A DNA stretch of 64,000 nt from positions 120,685,001 through 120,749,000 of the forward strand of contig JAZBRS010000029.1 of NCBI GenBank assembly GCA_037176725.1, read 5' to 3'. This document shows, in pieces, positions 9,798 to 22,375 of this stretch (positions within the stretch are counted from its first letter, which is position 1; every line of letters begins with the position of its first letter). The notes beneath the pieces were generated by a model. It had not been told where the DNA came from. It ran no database searches and saw nothing but the letters and a program-made list of their open reading frames with translations. Both the position numbers and the translations under genes were made by a program. This stretch comes from Posidonia oceanica (Eukaryota > Streptophyta > Magnoliopsida > Alismatales > Posidoniaceae).

Positions 9798-11490
9798 AGT
9801 GCCGATCGTCGACGGCGACGCGCACTGTAGCACGAAACTTCCAGCGCTCATGCCGTCGACAGGGGGGGCTGAGGATGCGCAGTCGAACGGAGGAGGTGCT
9901 CCCGGAGTTGGCAGAGACAGGGCGGCAATCGGTGGAGGACGACGCTGTCTGGAACGTGCCGGAGCGTTCGCCGGAGCTCTACAGAAGGTCTGAAGCTCGG
10001 TCCGGTCGTTCGACGCAGCGAAGCTGCGCTCTGAAGACCGGAGGAGACTCCTGACGTCCGTGCGGAGCTTCGGGGATCACCGGGATGGCGTTCCGCTGGC
10101 TGGAGCGCCGCGAAGACCGGAGGACGTTGCCGGAGAAGATGACCGGACCGGCGAGCGGAAACGGAGCAGGAGGGCCGGAAAAGCTAGTCTAAAGGGCGGG
10201 GAAGCGAGAGGAAAAGAAAAGGAAGCTAATGGAAGCAAAATTTACCTCTTTCCGCGTCTGAGTCGTTCCCCCGACGTCAGTGGTTCCAGAGCCGGTCGGC
10301 GGAGGTCGTTCGGTCACAGCGGGCGTCGTCCGTCGCTCGCGAAGGTTGGAGCGGCTTCTGAATGTTCCTCCGGTGCTTCCCAGATAGTCAGACGGAAGCT
10401 TCGCAGCACGGGTGGTGGTTCGACTGATTTGGGTTCACAGGTTGCTGCCGGAGGTCGGGGAGGGGCGTTGCTGCTCGTCGGCTTGGATGGAGCGCTCTGG
10501 GAGATTGCTGGAGGTGCGGGGAGTGGTTCTGGGTGGTTGAAATGCTTTTTGGGAGGCTGTGGAGTGGTCTTGGAGCTAGGTCGGTTTTCTGGGCTGAAGA
10601 TGGTCTAGGTGTTTGTAGTGGAGCTTAAGGTCTACGATGGGTGGCTGGGTTTGATGGTTGGTGTTTTGAGAAGGTGGAGGTCCAGTGAGTCTCTGGACAA
10701 AGTTTGGGAGAGGGTGGTGAGTTGGAGTGGAGGGAATTGTGAGAGAAAGGAGCTGGGTTGCAGGTCTGGTGATCGGGGTGTTTCCGGGTGGTTTTAGGTG
10801 GGTTCAGTGGGTGGAATGGCCGGAGAATGAGGCTGGGAAATGGCTGGGTTTTGGGTTATCTTGGGGGAGCAAAGGGGAGAAGTGTGGAGGCTTGGAGTGG
10901 TGTTGGGGGATTGGAAAAGAAAGAAGGATGCTCTGCTGATATTTTCAGAGAAGAAAAGAAGAAGACTGGATGGAGGGATCGGGCTCTGATGAGGGCTTCT
11001 CTCCGGGATGCCCAGAACTCACAAACACTCTCTTTCCTCTCTCTTTTCACTCCGGAATTGGAAGAGGATCAGGGGAGAAGGAAGATCGCACAGAAAGGAA
11101 AGAAAAAACGGATTTTGGTCTCTGGTTTGCCGGTGGTCTCTCGTTGCTCTCTCTTGCTCGCTCTCACTGCCAATTGAAGGTCTATCTCTCTCTGATTGAA
11201 GGAAGGACGGGAAGCTTTTATCTGGAGAGGGGAGGCTGCTGGCGCGCTGGAAGTTTTTGAAATCCATCGGCGGCCACTGCAGCAGAGAGGACCGGTGTCG
11301 TCCGACTCCGGAAAAACTGCTGAGACGAGGGAGAGGCGGCGAGCTGCTGTAGATGAAAGGACGGAGCTTCGAATTCAAATGGATGGAGGGAGACCTGTAG
11401 CAGCGAGCTCGCGGGAAGGAAATCCGGTGGAAGCGCGAGGAAGAAGAAGGAGGAGACGAAGCGTGGGCCGGACTGCTACGGGCTGAGAAA
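9798..11490. other. GC-rich block inside the A LTR, no supported gene
   Basis: This 1.7 kb block is far more GC-rich than its flanks and has open frames on both strands (for example 10060-10608 plus, 11019-11378 minus). None shows a recognisable domain or consistent codon usage. Similar GC-rich blocks occupy the LTRs of E (39180-39760 and 40710-40940) and F (63260-63840). It may be the transcription start and 5' leader region; on the minus strand it contains a splice-donor-like AAAGAG/GTAAAT near 10250. Confidence 0.5.
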
Positions 11491-11532
11491 AAGAATGAAA
11501 AAGAAAGAAAAGAAGAAATGGGCCGGATTGAG

Positions 11533-11577
11533 CCCAGTAAGGAAGGAAAGAAAGAAAGAAAGAAAGAAAGAAGGAGG
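11533..11577. repeat. (GAAA)n microsatellite
   Basis: An uninterrupted run of GAAA units within the A LTR, at the border between its GC-rich block and T-rich segment. Confidence 0.9.
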
Positions 11578-13046
11578 AAAGAAAGAGAGGGTAGAATGGG
11601 GAAATAAAATAGGTAAAAATAAACTAAAAATAAGTAAAAATATTAGAAGAGTTTTGCTGTAGGTTAGGATTTTAATTAAGATTTTTAATGATTATTTTGA
11701 GTTGATTAATGTGTTTTGGGCTTGATTAGGGTTTTAGGGTTTTGGTTTTGTTTTTAATTGGTTTTCACTTGATTAAATGTTTGTTAATCCCTTTTTAAAT
11801 TATTTTAAAAATTTTATTTCTTTTGTTGGACACTTAGGGCATTGATTAGGATTTTTCAGGATTTATTTTGTATTATTTTAGGGTTGGTTTTAGGTTTTAA
11901 AGTTGTAGTCTTCTTAGGGTTTTTCTTTCTTAAGTCTTTTAAGTTATGTCTTGATTTTTATTTAAGGATTTTTCTTGAAGTTTTTAGTTGGATTTTTCTG
12001 GTTTGATAGGGTGTTTTTGAGCTTTTCAGATGTGTTTTTTTTTCCTTTTTTTTAATTAAGCTTTTAACTTGTTTTTCTTATGTTTACTAGGTTAAGTCCT
12101 TTGCCTTTTTTAATTATTTGTTTTAATGTTTGATTTTTAATTCTCCTTTTTAGGGTTTGTTTTTTAATTCTTCTGATGGGTTTTTACCTTTGGTGGGTTT
12201 TGATTTTGTTTTAGCTTTTTTCCTGATTTTTCAGTGTTTTCTTTTGATTTGTTTTGCATTTTTTAGTTTGCATGTTTAGTTTTCTTTTTAGCTTGCTTAA
12301 GTTAAGTTTAAGTTGTTAATTGCTTGTTTAACATTTTTTAATTGTTTTTCTTAGGGTACTGATTTGTTTGTTTTATGTTTTGAGATTTTACAGATTTTTA
12401 TGGGTTTTTGTGGATTTTTGCAAAAGGGAGAAAAGGGAAAAGAGAAGGAGGAAAAAATGGAATAAAAAGGGGAATAAAAGGAAAAAGATAGGTTGGAGGA
12501 AAACGATTTTTAAAAATTCAGAAAAAGTGTTAAAAATAAAGTAAAAATAGGGATAGGATAGAGGAAGGATAGAAGCACAGAGGGGGCCCACAGCCAGACC
12601 AGAAAAATGATCAGAAAGGGATGAAAAGAGAGATGATAATCAGGAGAGAGAGAGGAGAGAGAAAATGATAATCCCGGAGAGAGAAAAGGATAATTTTGGT
12701 GAAAGGAAGGCTTAGAGGTCTCAGAATGGGGTGAAAATTGGCGAGTGGGTAGTCTAGGGCTTAAGGTATTCGGTCTAAGGTTTTGGTTTGATTCTAAGAA
12801 GGTTTTGGAGGGGTTTCAAGGTGTAGAAAAAGGGGAAATTCACCTAGGTTTTCTAGGGTTTTTGGGAATGGGTCAGGTTTAGAAATTTCTAGGTTTTAGA
12901 GTAGGTTTGTTGAGTGGGTGTTGGTGGATTTTCCTATGGATTTTGGTCAAGTTTTGAGCTCGGGAAGAGGGGTAAAGGCTTAGGTCAAGTTGGCTGGTTA
13001 TGAAGGGTAGAAAGGAGGGTTAGGGTTTGGTTTTGGCTTGGGTTTT

Positions 13047-13121
13047 GGATGGTTTGAGGGTAAGGTTTTGGGATGGTTTCAGGGTAAGGTTTTGGGATGG
13101 TTTCAGGGTAAGGTTTTGGGG
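13047..13121. repeat. 24-bp tandem repeat, three copies
   Basis: The unit 'ggtttcagggtaaggttttg' plus four bases repeats three times with a 24-bp period, near the outer end of the A LTR. Confidence 0.85.
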
Positions 13122-13272
13122 TTAGAAAATGGGTGTGGTTCTAGGTTTGGCTCTGAGGTTTGAGCTGGAGTTTGATTTGGGAAGAAGGATGAAGAGGAAT
13201 GTGCGATTTTGGGTTTTTCCTAGCCGCCAGAGAGATCCGCTGATTCAGCCTTGTCGAAATGGGGTGTCAACA

Positions 13273-13925
13273 TAGACCCCCTAGGCTGGTGGTTTGAGGG
13301 TCGGAATTTTTGAGAGAGAAATCCCCCCAGAGAGGAATTTCCAAAAGAGACAGAGCCCTGTCAGTTGTGAGTCACCTTCAGAGAGCTAGATTTCCAAATC
13401 TAGAAACTCAATCTCCTCTCCCGAATAGGCTACCAACCTAAGCTTCTACCTCTGATCCAAGAATCCTCAGCTACACTGGAGCTCCGACTGTGCTTCCTTC
13501 TAACCTCATTGCACACCGCATAAGGGTGAAAGGGAGTATCTTCCTCTAATCTAAATTCTTATTGCATCTCTTTACATTCCTTAGCATAGGATCATAGCAT
13601 ATGCATATGGGGAACAACCCCCGGTCAGTATTTGCTTTCTTTCAGTTATGTCACTTCATTCATTTCTGTTACTGACTACTACACTTAAGCTAATTTAAAT
13701 CTATGTTGTTTTGTTTTGAAGGAAAGGAACGAATTCACGTAGCACGAGGAAGCCGCTAGATGACATCCTGCCGTCGATCTAGTGGTCCGAGGACCCGCAT
13801 CATCATAATCTCCCCCCAGGTGTCTTGTCTGCCCAAAGGCGAGTGGCGATCACAACAAAAGCTGTCGACATCGTGGAAGCACTGACATCTTCTCAAACAC
13901 CCCCCCCCCCAAATTCCACACTACA
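13273..13925 (+). mobile_element. Partial 5' LTR of element B, cut by element A
   Basis: This is the 3' part of an LTR whose better copy lies in reverse at 26386-27892. The match runs from just after the TATA box (TAGACCCCCTAGG..) through a poly-C tract to an end in ..CACACTACA. The LTR begins exactly where A ends, so A inserted immediately downstream of the B TATA box. The upstream part of the B LTR must lie left of A, outside the window. No tRNA-Arg primer site follows. Confidence 0.75.
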
Positions 13926-14795
13926 GGACTGTTTGGACTGTTGGGACTACTCTGTCTGCTACCGCTGCTGTCTATACTGTCACTTCCTCTGCGTTCTCAG
14001 ATGGCCTTAGTATGGGCCTCACAAAAGCTCAGGCACTATTTTCTTGCACACAAAGTCTGCTACTTAGCCAAGATGGACCCCATCAAGTACATGTTCGAGA
14101 AAGCAGTATTGTCCGGAAGGCTAGCACGATGGCAAATGCTTGAGTTCGACCAACAGTTCATCACTTAGAAGGCGATCAAGGGGCAAGCTATCACGGACCA
14201 ACTCGCCGGGCTACCTGTGTCAAAGTATCAACCAGTGTCAACAGATTTCCCAGACAAGGAAATACTGGCAATCAATGGTATCGTGCCACTCATCAGAGAA
14301 TGGACCCTCCATTTCGATGGAGCGCTTAATTCACAGGGCACCGGGATAGGGGCAACACTCCTCACTCCGGAGGGTATTGTTCTCCCCGCTGCAGCCCAAC
14401 TACTCTTCTCAGCGAGTAACAACATTGCAGAATACGAGGCACTCATTCTAGGGCTCCGAATGGCTCTCGATCTAGGGGCAAGAAGGCTAAAAGTGGTTGG
14501 GGATTCACAGCTTGTCATACGACAAGTCCTCAACAAATACAAGACCCTCTCGCCAAAGCTGCAGAAATACCGCAACCTGGCTAAAGCCTTACTGAAGAAA
14601 TTTGACCAGGTTATGTATGTGCATGCCCTTAGAAGCAACAACATCCTGGCTGATTCATTGGCCTCATTGGCATCCTCGCTCCCCTTCAGCTCAGGGACAG
14701 ATGAGCAATCCATCATGGTGCGAAGAATCAGCACTCCAACAGTGGGGTCTGCCACCGAATGGGTTGAAGAACTCAGAGAGGAACTAAACTAGGAA
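13926..14795 (+). pseudogene. Element B RNase H remnants (Ty3-type end plus second RNase H)
   Basis: The first 70 bases after the LTR are unassigned. From about 13995 the frame encodes the end of the Ty3-type RNase H (WASQKLRHYFLAHKVCY), then an in-frame TAG at 14166-14168. A second, archaeal-type RNase H domain follows, with the four acidic positions visible: FDGAL, AEYEAL, GDSQLV and NILADSLASLAS. A dual RNase H is diagnostic of the Tat lineage. Gag, protease and reverse transcriptase are missing between LTR and RNase H, so B has a large internal deletion. A one-base frame change near 14840 separates it from the integrase. Confidence 0.8.
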
Positions 14796-14841
14796 AGCTT
14801 AATATGCACAGATGTCTGTTATCAAGGAGCTACGGAAGTAA

Positions 14842-16101
14842 ATGACGATGCCGTGGTATTATGACATACAGAATTATGTACAAGATCGTGCCTTCCCGGC
14901 CTATGCGACTCCCAAGGACAGAGATGCACTGAGGAGGATGGCTACCAAATACTACATCAGAGCCAACACACTCTTTCAGAGAACACCCCTAGGGATTGAA
15001 CTCCGATGTGTGGATGCATCTAAGTCAACTGAGATCCTCAAGGAAACACATGAGGGAGTCTACGGAGGCCACATCAACTCCCAGTTCATGGCTAAAATGA
15101 TCATCAGAAGGGGGTACCACTGGCCTACCATGGAAGCCGACTGCGCAAGTAAAGTCAAACGGTGCAAGAGCTGCCAACTGCACGCCAACAAGATCCATGC
15201 TCCAACTTCAACGCTTCACGCTTTATCAACACCATGGCCTTTCTCCATGTGGGCCTTCGATGTGGTGGGACCTATCCATTAGGGAAAGGGCAACACTTTC
15301 ATCCTAACGACAACAGAATACTTCACCAAATGGGCAGAAGCAGAGGCGTTCGCAAACATCAAGGCCACAACCCTGTGTCGATTCGTACAGTGAAATATCA
15401 TCGCAAGGTTCGGGGTGCCTAAAGCCTTAGTAGCAGACAACGGACTAATCTTCATCTCAGAAGATTTCAAGCGGTTATGCCAGAAATTCGGTCTCACTCT
15501 ACACCACTCTTCCTCGTATTACCCGCAAGGGAATGGTCAAGCAGAAGCTACTAATAAAACCTTAATCAAAATCATTAAAAAGACGGTAGAAGACGCTAAG
15601 GGATCGGATTGGTCAGATAAGCTTGTTAATGCATTATGGGCATACCACACCACCATAAGGATAGCAACGGGTCAAACCCCCTATGCTTTAGCCTTTGGTA
15701 TGGAAGCAGTGGTCCCATACGAGATCCTGATCCCCTCATTAAGAGTTAAGATTGATAGGAGAATGTCTGCTGAAGAAAAGAGGCAAGCTTTACTCCTTCA
15801 TTTAGAACTCCTTGATGAGAAACGGCTGGCAGCCGCCGAACAAACGTGTGTCTACCAACAAAGGTTAACCAAGGCTTACCAAAAGAAAGAAATCGAATGC
15901 AAGTTTAAAATTGGTGATCTAGTGCTTAAAAAAGTGTTGCCCTACAATAAGCCCCACCCTAAGGGAAAGTTAAAGTCAAACTGGGAAGGACCCTACATAG
16001 TGGTTGCTGTATATCCAGGGAATGCTTATCTACTGTCCCATGACGGAACTGATCTTCCCGACCCTTGGAATGCAATGCACCTGAAAAGGTACTACCCTTG
16101 A
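14842..16101 (+). pseudogene. Element B integrase
   Basis: Integrase inserts the element cDNA. The HHCC finger is present (RCKSCQLHANK holds the two Cys), then the D,D-35-E core: AFDVVGPIH, ADNGLIF, and QGNGQAEATNK with the catalytic Glu, then a C-terminal region ending HLKRYYP and a natural TGA at 16099-16101. Two in-frame stops inactivate it: TAG 15280-15282 and TGA 15391-15393 (where Trp is expected). All three catalytic acids survive, unlike in element E. Confidence 0.85.
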
Positions 16102-17460
16102 TCACCATGTCTATATCATTAATGAGACCTAGGGCCTAACACCAAGCCAGAAAAGGGAGAGATTCCCAAAGCCAATAGGAAGAGGAACACCTGGGGGGAC
16201 CCATGCCTTGTCCTGTCTCCACGTACACACTGCACGGGAAGGTAAGGGAAGAGTAGGCTCGGAGCGGAGGCTTAGAGTACGAACTGCTTGCCAAAGCAAC
16301 CTAGAAAGCGTCAAGAAAAGACGGCGGCAAAAACCGCCCAAACAGAGAGGAAAGAAGGCAGCAAAGAAGCTATCCAAGTAAGGAACAAACGAAAAGAGAC
16401 AGTAAAAGAAACTGTCCAACTAAAAGAGGTCAGCAAAGAGCTGTCCAAAGAGCAAAAAGAGCATGGCAAAAGCTGTCTGTGCATCTAAAAGTATAAACAA
16501 TAGAAAGACGCATTAAGGACTAAAGAAAGGCAAGCAGGAATCAAGGCCTAAGCCAAAACCGAGAGTTCACCATATCCCAAGACTTCCCCTGTCCTTTTCT
16601 CACTAATAGGTAAAGAGTAAGCAACTCTAGGTGGTCAAGGACTGAAAAGGCCCAGGGAGTAGCAACTCAAGTAAGGATTGGTGTGTGGACCAAAGTCTCT
16701 AAAAGGGTGCAGGCATGGCCCAAGGGACACGTCCACAAAGGTAAGGCCCACTCATTTGGTTGAAACAGACCCCGAGGCTAATGCTTAAGATAGGTACTCA
16801 TCTTTCCTCATTAGAAGAACTAAAAAAACCAAAAAAATCATATAACCCAAAAACCAAAAAAAATCATATAATCCAAAATCCAAAAAAAAAAAATCATATA
16901 ACCCAAAACACCAAAAAAAATTACAAGACCTAGAAAAAAATCAAGACATCCAACCTACCTACAAGTGAGAACTTAGTAAGTAGGAAAACTGGAATTGATC
17001 TGGCCGATGATGCAACCATCGACTCACCAGGATTCAGAGTTAACGTCCTACTCAAGCGTGTCTCACGACTTAGGTGTGTTCTCTCAACAAAGACATTACT
17101 AGCATAATGATCTTTAGAGCATCCACGGATGACTCATAATCAGCATCTACTGGGCTGTGATTTCCATCTCTTTAGCTGAGGCCAGAAATTAATTCCCTCC
17201 GCCCATTTAAAATAAGCATGCATTAACATCTATTATGTCCCTTGTTAATTAATTAACTTAGCCTAAATCTTTTCATTTGACATACTTTCTCTTTGATTAA
17301 TTAGTTAACTTAGCCAAATCTTTCGCCAAGGAAGGTATGCTCATTGATTACTAACAAGAAAAGTAAGCATGTGCAGGAAACAAAGCGAAACAAAAACCTT
17401 TCATATGAATATTCACAAGTACAGACTCTGAAGTACAGACTCTTACAGAAACAAAAAGGA
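16102..17460. other. Post-pol region of element B, no gene seen
   Basis: There is no coding signal on either strand. A tandem repeat of about 30 bp, four copies rich in 'aaaaaatcatataacccaaaa', lies at 16825-16925. Near 17225-17330 a short 'ttaattaattaactta' motif is repeated twice. The right end, about 17360-17520, is probably the 3' UTR of the antisense PMD gene that follows. Confidence 0.5.
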
Positions 17461-17523
17461 AGGTACAGGCTCAACGGCTAGACTTGCCGCTACCCTCGCG
17501 TCCGCCGCCTGGAGGCCTCAGCA

Positions 17524-20500
17524 CAGGCTATGCCACAAAAGACGTCGCTCCGCTCTGGCTCCTCTCCCGAGACCCCCTCAGTAGAGAACGAAGTAGCCCA
17601 AGGTGTGGGGAGGATCGTGCTCTCGCAACCTGCTGAGCTGACAGAACGTTGGAGTGTGCTGACACTGATGGGGCTACAGCAATCGGACCAGGAAACTCAG
17701 CATTAGGGAGAACCGCTGCAACTGCCGCCTGAGTCTCTGCCAACTGTGCCTCCAACTCCTGTATCTGCTGGCTACGACCAACGCTCAGCTGCAGTAAAGA
17801 AGACAACAGTCCCAGAGTTAGAATAATTAAGCAAGAAGACTAGCAGCAACCAAAGGTGCTCAAGTGGAAAAGGAGTTACCCTTCTTATGGAGTCAGCCTC
17901 AAACTGAACCCTAGCCATGGTTGCGTCAGATGTAGCCACACGGGCCTCCAACTCCCGGACGCGGCTATCATGCCCTTGTTCCGCCTGACTGAGGCGCCCC
18001 TGTAGCTCCTCGGCATGCCCGAAGGCATCGTCAAGCTGACTCTGAGTGGGACCCGTGGCTGGAGGGGTGTGAATCATCTCCATCATCGCCTGAATCTGCA
18101 GAGAAAAACAGGATCACGTAAGCCCAAGGACATATATTCAAAGCAAAGAAAAGAGTAGAAATACCTCTGAATTGCGAGCCTGGACCTCCTCAGCAAGCAC
18201 GCCCTCGGCACAAGAAGCGGCTGGACCTGTGGTGGTAGTAGGGATAGGCTCTGCACTTGTTGAAGCACCCTCGGCCTGTATTAAAGCAAGGACAACAATT
18301 AGACAAGCAAAAACAAGCACCGACAACTAACAAGGGGAAACTAGACTCACTCGTGCTCGAAGCTCGTCCATCTGGGACAGGAGCTCGTCCCTCTCCCGCA
18401 CCAGCTCTGCCACTCTCAAGGAGTGCTGCTCCTGCTAAGTCCTGAATGCCTCAGTCATCCCCTCTGAGGCATCCATCTGGGCAAACAAGGAAGATGCGTA
18501 AACAAGTGAACAAGTAAAGGAGCAGTAGAATAGCACAACACCAAAAGGGATTGCTTACCAGCTCCTCAATACGGCTGTGGGCAATCGCCAACTCGTGACG
18601 AAGGTCGCCAACGCTCACACTAGGACCAGCGCCCATCGATACGTTGGAGCGACCATAAAAGACGTCGCGGTGGAAGACAATCAGACGGCTAAACTCAGAA
18701 TCAGACCAGGTCCTCCATGCTACCTCTGTCTCTGCAGAACCACCAGAAAGGGGCTCTATGCCACCCGAGCGCTAGTTCTCGAGCTGCTCTCCAAACCACT
18801 GAGGAGTATCAGTCCGACCTCCCCTAATAGATCCCCGAGAGCAATCCGCAGGACCTGCCACCGGAACAACCTACCGAAGGCCGAACTGTCGCAGGACACG
18901 GCCCACCTGGCGTAGTGACACTGGAAGAGGCTAAAGTGCCAGCACTCCTGAAAGAACAAGTGGGAACTGCGTGCCACGGGCTCCTCATCAGCATGCACAC
19001 CCTCAGAGTAGGGTCTCCAGACAACCTGCAAGCACAAATAAGTCAGAAACCAGTAAACTATGCGAGAGAGAGGGATCTAAGCGCTGAAACTCACCCACTC
19101 CTCTGGGAGGATCTCTAACAGGAAGCGGCCTAGATGTCTCATAGGGCGAATCTGCTCTGGAGCCAGCTGCACCTCGCTCCACCGCCGAGCCCGGGGAAAC
19201 TCGACGGGACCATCTCCTGGCACTCCAGGTCGAAGGTACACGAAGTGCTCGAAGATCCAGGTCTGTCACACAAAGCAACAATTCCAAGTCAGAAGCAGGC
19301 AATTAAAAACAGAAAAACAAGCACATAAGTAAAACACAAACCTAAAAACGGGACAGACAATCGGAAAGAGAGTGGGTCTGGCCCGCAGCAAAAGACTCCA
19401 GCTGGGAGATCAAATAGACCAACACGGCTGAGCCCTAGGAGTATCTACCAATCCTCTCCACATGCAAAAGGAGAGGAGCAAAACTGGCATGTAACATCTG
19501 AGAAGACGTGCCGAAGAAGAGCCTATGAAACAAAATGGACAAAAAGAGCCAGAGCTACTAATCCGCTATCTCCGGGGTCACCTCGTCAACAAGAAGAAGG
19601 TCGTCTAGTCGGTCCTTCAGCCACTTGACGTTGACGTGTGTATGGAAGCGACTAGAAGGGGGAGGTCGTGCACCATAACAGGCCTCTAGCTCGTCACCAT
19701 AGCAGGCCTGCAAAGGCGCTATCACAGGCTCTCCGTCAACCCTCAGACCCACCAACTGCACTACGTCCTCCAGGGTGATCATCATCTCACCTACGTGAAA
19801 AATGAAGCTGCCGGAACTCCTGTTGTACCTCTCGGCAAAAGAAACCAGAAGTCCGAGGTGAATCTCAAAGGACATGATATCCAAGAAGTGGCCGAAGCCC
19901 ATCCCCACAAGTCTCGCCTGCTGGAACTCTGGGAGGTCAAGGTACGTCTCATGCAAGTCATTCCAGCTAGAGCGCGTCCGGCTCGACAATGGCATCTGGC
20001 ATAAAAGAAAACATTAAAAATATTAGTAACTTAATAACAATCAAGCAAAGTAACTTAATAAAAGCCAAAAACACATAAAATAACCTCACCTGTCCTAGCT
20101 CTGCGAGCTCTATTGCTGTACGGGCTCTCCTAGGAGGAGAAGGGGCCGCACCTGAATCGGGGACACCCTCGTCACCAACCTCAGGCTGGACAGGAGACGG
20201 CGCACGTGGACGCCTCACCCGGAGCTTGCAGGGACGAGAGGAGCTTGCCCCCGCAGTGGAAGGACCGGCCTCGTCCCTCCTCGTCTCAGCCTCCTCGTCA
20301 GAAGCCCTGAAATGGTGTCACAAGCAGAGCATAGTCAGTTAAAGCCAATAATAATTCCCTTAATTGTTTCCCTAAACGTTAAGTAATCCACATAACCAAC
20401 AAAAAGGGAAAAGAAAGGCATCACTTTAACTAACCAACTTAAACTTAAATTCAATCCTTGAGGTTAATCCCTTTAAATTAATCCTTAAAAATCCTTTTAG

Positions 20501-22020
20501 AAATTCAACCTTAAAAATTCATCTTTTTTGTTAAATTCAACCTTAAAAATTCATCTTTTTTGTTAAATCAATCTTTTAAAATCCATCTTTCTTTTAAAAT
20601 CAATCTTTTAAAATCCATCTTTCTTTTAAAATCAATCTTTTAAAATCCATCTTTCTTTTAAAATCAATCTTTTAAAATCCATCTTTCTTTTAAAATCAAT
20701 CTTTTAAAATACATTTCTTTTTAAATCCATCTTTTTAAATCCATCCTTTAAGATTCATCTTTTAAAGTTATAAAAGATCATCCTTTTAAAGTCCAACTCT
20801 AATATCCTAACTTTAAAATTCAAAATCCAACTCTAAACCAACTTAAAACCTTCACTAATCCATTTAGGTAACGAAAATATCATTAAATCCTTTAACAAAC
20901 CAATTAAAGCTTAACAATTAAATCCTTTTACAAGTTTAACCCCTAAAATCAAATCCCCACATTTAAATTCCAAAAATTAATAAAATCTCTTAAAATTCTC
21001 AGAAAAATTCGCCATAACCTCCCCTATAATTTCAACAAAAAAAAATTATTTTCCTGCAAATTGACAACATACATACACATTTCCACGAAAAAGACTGAAT
21101 AAACATTCACATTTCCATAAAAATGGATTTCCATTCACATTTCACACAAAATTTCCCATCTCACATTCGCATTCACATCAAGAAATTTCATTCACGTTTC
21201 ACATTTACATCAAGAACAAAGAGGAATTTCCATTATCCATCTCCCATTTACATCAGAATTTCCATCTCACATTCACATCAGAAAATTTAACATTTAAAAC
21301 ATAACTTTAAACAACTAAATTTACACAAACCAAAACTAAACTAAACCAAACTTAAATCTAAAACTCCACAATTAGAACTTAAGATTCATATTTTTTTTAA
21401 CAAAATCAACAGAACTAACAACATAACTTTAATAACATAATTAATTAAACTTAAAGAGAACAGAACTAACAACATAACTTTAATGAACAAAATTAAAGAA
21501 AACAGAACTAACCACCGAATTAACAATAGAAGATTTCTAAAAACAGAATTAATTAAATTACAACAGAATTTAATTAAACTAAATTAATTAAAAATAGAAT
21601 TAAACTAAAAATAGAATTAAAATTTCCAAAAAAAAAACAAAATTAATTAATTAAAAGCAGAATTAAACTAAAAACAGAAACCTGAATTTTTAAGCAAAAA
21701 ATCAAAAATTTTAAACTAAAACTGAAGTAAAATTTCTATAATAAACCTAAATCTAAAAAAACATGAAATTTTCATGGAATTCACTCTCCAAATTATATTC
21801 ATAATTCAAAAACAAACAAATGAATAAAAGCAAGGAAAAAGAAGAAGGGAAGAGGGGAAGGTTACCTCTGTCGCCAACAAGGCCGGTCGTCCACGCCGCT
21901 GTCACCGCCACCGGTGCCACCACCCGCACTGCCACCTTCAATGCTAACGCTCAAAAGGGAGGAGGAAGGAGGAACAGGGTCACCACCCACGCCGTCACCC
22001 CCGCTGCCGCTGCTTGCCAT
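17524..22020 (-). pseudogene. PMD (MAIN-like) plus coiled-coil gene, antisense in element B, multi-exon
   Basis: The exons I can place, with GT-AG borders, are 22020-21866 (MASSGSGGDG start, Gly/Ser-rich), 20308-20090 (acidic, Ser/Pro/Arg-rich), 19995-19342, 19262-19095, and about 19025-18560, then coiled-coil exons down to 17524. Exon 3 carries the plant mobile domain core (HVGEMMITLEDVVQLVGLRV..), and exon 5 the family signature RVLRQFGLR. The C-terminal exons are heptad-rich (QIQELEAQLAETQAAVAAV). PMD proteins such as MAIN/MAIL1 act in the nucleus in silencing and meristem maintenance, and PMDs also occur in transposons. Decay is visible: two adjacent TAG codons near 19555 where copy C has CAG-CAG, a TAG in the conserved YSWGSAV segment, TAG after RVLRQFGLR, and a likely frameshift in exon 5. 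The first intron (21865-20309) is A/T-rich. Confidence 0.72.
20567..20710. repeat. 32-bp tandem repeat in the first intron of the B PMD gene
   Basis: The unit 'atcaatcttttaaaatccat' plus twelve bases repeats about 4.5 times with an exact 32-bp period. The matching intron of copy C has a different, shorter repeat (31860-31980) of related sequence. Confidence 0.9.
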
Positions 22021-22204
22021 CAAAGAATAGGGAGGAAGGGAAAGCGAAGCCGCCGTACCACCGGAGCTCGCCGGATGCTGCCGCACCATCGGAGAGGATC
22101 GTCGAATGAAGAAGCGAACGCCGGACGGAGTGGAAGAAGAGAGGAAGGTGGAGAAAGATTTGAAGCTCTGAAACAAAGGGGCAACGACCAGTTTTTTCTA
22201 CTGG

Positions 22205-22375
22205 ACTCATAACCTGGTCGCCAGCAGAAAAGGCGACTCACTAGGACGCCCCTACAATAGGCGACTGATCCCCCAGCTCCTTCGCGTGTCGACTTTCCCG
22301 CCTCGGTTTGAACCCTCAAGGAAGGCATGATGCTAGACGTCCTAAAAAGAGGCGACTGGACCGAGCGCCACACGA
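22205..22375 (-). promoter_or_regulatory. GTCGCC-type inverted units upstream of the B PMD gene
   Basis: On the minus strand at least three units with GTCGCC, about 9 variable bases and G(A/G)CG(T/A)C lie 185-355 bp upstream of the ATG at 22020. The same kind of unit is repeated eight times in the LTR U3 of this family (27095-27537). The regulatory role is inference. Confidence 0.5.

Larger units (their letters stand above)
7013..13272 (-). mobile_element. 5' LTR of element A, 6,260 bp
   Basis: On the minus strand the LTR starts TGTTGACACCCC at 13272 and ends TCGCTACA at 7013, followed by one base and the primer site. A length of 6.26 kb is extreme but known in the Tat/Ogre lineage. In transcription order it holds a G/T-rich segment on the plus strand (13272-11600), a (GAAA)n tract, a GC-rich block (11490-9798), a block of short 'gggac.. 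atgcaa' repeats (9780-8690), a 30-bp minisatellite (7980-7640) and the conserved LTR-end block (7317-7369). The sequence right of 13272 belongs to another LTR (element B), so A is a nested insertion. The partner LTR lies outside the window. Confidence 0.85.

Noticed and set aside
10060..11486. Possible captured host gene in the GC-rich block of the A LTR
   Set aside because: Open frames are short, overlap on both strands and show no domain. Similar GC-rich blocks in E and F are not alignable as protein.
20310..21800. A/T-rich region as a possible origin or scaffold attachment region
   Set aside because: It is bounded by splice sites of the PMD gene in both copies, so an intron explains it.
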